A stretch of DNA of 64,000 nucleotides from Bacteroidales bacterium (lineage in GTDB: Bacteria > Bacteroidota > Bacteroidia > Bacteroidales > VadinHA17): the NCBI GenBank assembly GCA_016715075.1, contig JADKBK010000002.1, positions 62,001 through 126,000 of the forward strand, in the 5' to 3' direction. The notes under the pieces were generated by a model. The model searched no databases. It saw nothing but the letters and a program-made list of their open reading frames with translations, and had not been told where the DNA came from. The stretch's first letter is position 1; each line of letters starts with the position of its first letter. Positions 63,457 to 64,000 of the stretch are shown piece after piece. A program made the position numbers and the translations under genes.

Positions 63457-63636
63457 AAGTTATCAAATCCCTCTGTGTTTAACTCTGAGGCCGTAGAAAA
63501 AGGCAATAATCTATATTACACCCCTAAATCCCCCGGGGGGGACTTTTAAAACCAATAAGTTATAAAGCCCCCCCAATGGGGGGGATGGGGGGTGGCAACA
63601 GACTTGCTCAACAGCCCGGAGTTCACAGAGAATTCT
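63457..63636. repeat. repeat-filled spacer: G2 hairpins and an R1/R4 border fragment
   Basis: 63520-63547 holds a C-run followed by seven G, and 63566-63595 has seven C, then seven G and six G; together they resemble G1 (22830). Between them is AT-rich DNA. At 63604-63631, CTTGCTCAACAGCCC and TTCACAGAG resemble the R1/R4 border plus one CACAGAG word, and a single CTCTGTG occurs at 63471. Confidence 0.75.
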
Positions 63637-64000
63637 TTAACTTTTTGCTATTCTGACAGGAGGGTAATGTAACTTAATCCTGTAAAAACAGGGTTTCCAC
63701 GTAGACTTTCTTATCGTACTGAATTCGGTGAGTCTGTAGAAAATTGAGGAATCATTTTCTATCTGGTAGAACCAGTATCCTGACACATCACCCGGGGAGT
63801 AGAATATCCGCCTTACATACAGTTTATCACCCACAGAAAACTCGCAGTTCTTGCCATATGCTGATAGTTTACCAAAAGTTTTATCGAGGGATGTTTTTAT
63901 CCAGACAATATGTGGTCCGTCAGAAGTTTCGGGACCAGTGTATCTGGAATCCATAAATTCTCCAATGTACTTCCTGGTCATCAGGAATTCATCCTCAATA
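63637..64000 (-). CDS. unknown protein, partial (N-terminus beyond window)
   Basis: The minus-strand frame is open to the right edge: codons before the ATG at 63981 read IEDEFL, so the true start is outside. The visible 121 residues include DGPHIVWIKTSLDKTFGKLS, CEFSVGDKLYVRRIFYSPG and GYWFYQIENDSSIFYRLTEF, ending PPVRIAKS. The segment is beta-rich and reads like real protein, but I cannot name the family. It converges on pepF with a repeat-filled spacer between. Confidence 0.6.
   Translation of the reverse strand, partial: IEDEFLMTRKYIGEFMDSRYTGPETSDGPHIVWIKTSLDKTFGKLSAYGKNCEFSVGDKLYVRRIFYSPGDVSGYWFYQIENDSSIFYRLTEFSTIRKSTWKPCFYRIKLHYPPVRIAKS

Overview
The window looks like a chromosomal segment of a Bacteroidota bacterium, most likely Bacteroidales-like. 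It encodes type IX secretion and gliding factors (PorX, PorW/SprE, GldH), DUF4270 and DUF4954 proteins, an HU-CCDC81/SPOR protein, a PSP1 (RicT-like) protein next to GldH, and several promoters with the Bacteroidota -7 motif TAnnTTTG. Shine-Dalgarno sequences are generally weak. No phage, plasmid, IS transposase, CRISPR array or complete RNA gene was recognised.

Layout. 1-4759: end of a DUF4270 lipoprotein, glmS and a DUF4954 beta-helix protein. 4768-10847: a minus-strand nucleotide-sugar operon (wbpE-wbpD-wbpB-wbpA-galE-rfbB). 11224-16619: HU/SPOR cell-surface protein, metG, LD-carboxypeptidase, alanine dehydrogenase. 16681-27458: long minus-strand housekeeping and T9SS block (tpx, holB, ricT-like, gldH, trmB, ATL, mrp, nifU-like, porW, porX, tsaE). 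28060-35084: pgk, a lipoprotein/LuxE-like pair, mmcQ-like, yraN, a two-component pair, waaA. 35482-42892: class II ribonucleotide reductase, the threonine-degradation pair kbl/tdh, gltX, TatD hydrolase. 42896-50990: GT39 glycosyltransferase, TerB-like protein, SatP-like transporter, RND efflux pair, OmpA-like and coiled-coil membrane proteins. 51131-63456: creatininase-like enzyme, Tat-exported isomerase, a TonB receptor / PQQ-type dehydrogenase / FMN-binding / CocE-like esterase cluster, a beta-helix protein, a lysozyme-like protein and PepF. The window ends inside an unknown gene.

Two themes stand out. First, many genes are interrupted by one-base losses, mostly in short homopolymers: HU/SPOR 3' end, porW, pgk, waaA, tdh, TonB receptor, cocE. 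Adding one base to each restores a length close to that expected for its family, so sequencing error is the simplest explanation. Three lesions do not fit that pattern: an in-frame TGA in porW, a shift of opposite sign in satP, and loss of about 40 nt encoding the DNA-recognition helix of a response regulator.

Second, the intergenic spaces are rich in structured dispersed repeats: (i) arrays of CTCTGTG/CACAGAG spaced 10-11-10 nt in inverted arrangement, (ii) two copies of a complex three-arm inverted-repeat element of about 95-147 bp, (iii) paired G-rich/C-rich hairpins, (iv) a perfect 32-bp palindrome, and a 20-nt fragment matching the 5' end of a tRNA. These repeat families are the best candidates here for something poorly described.
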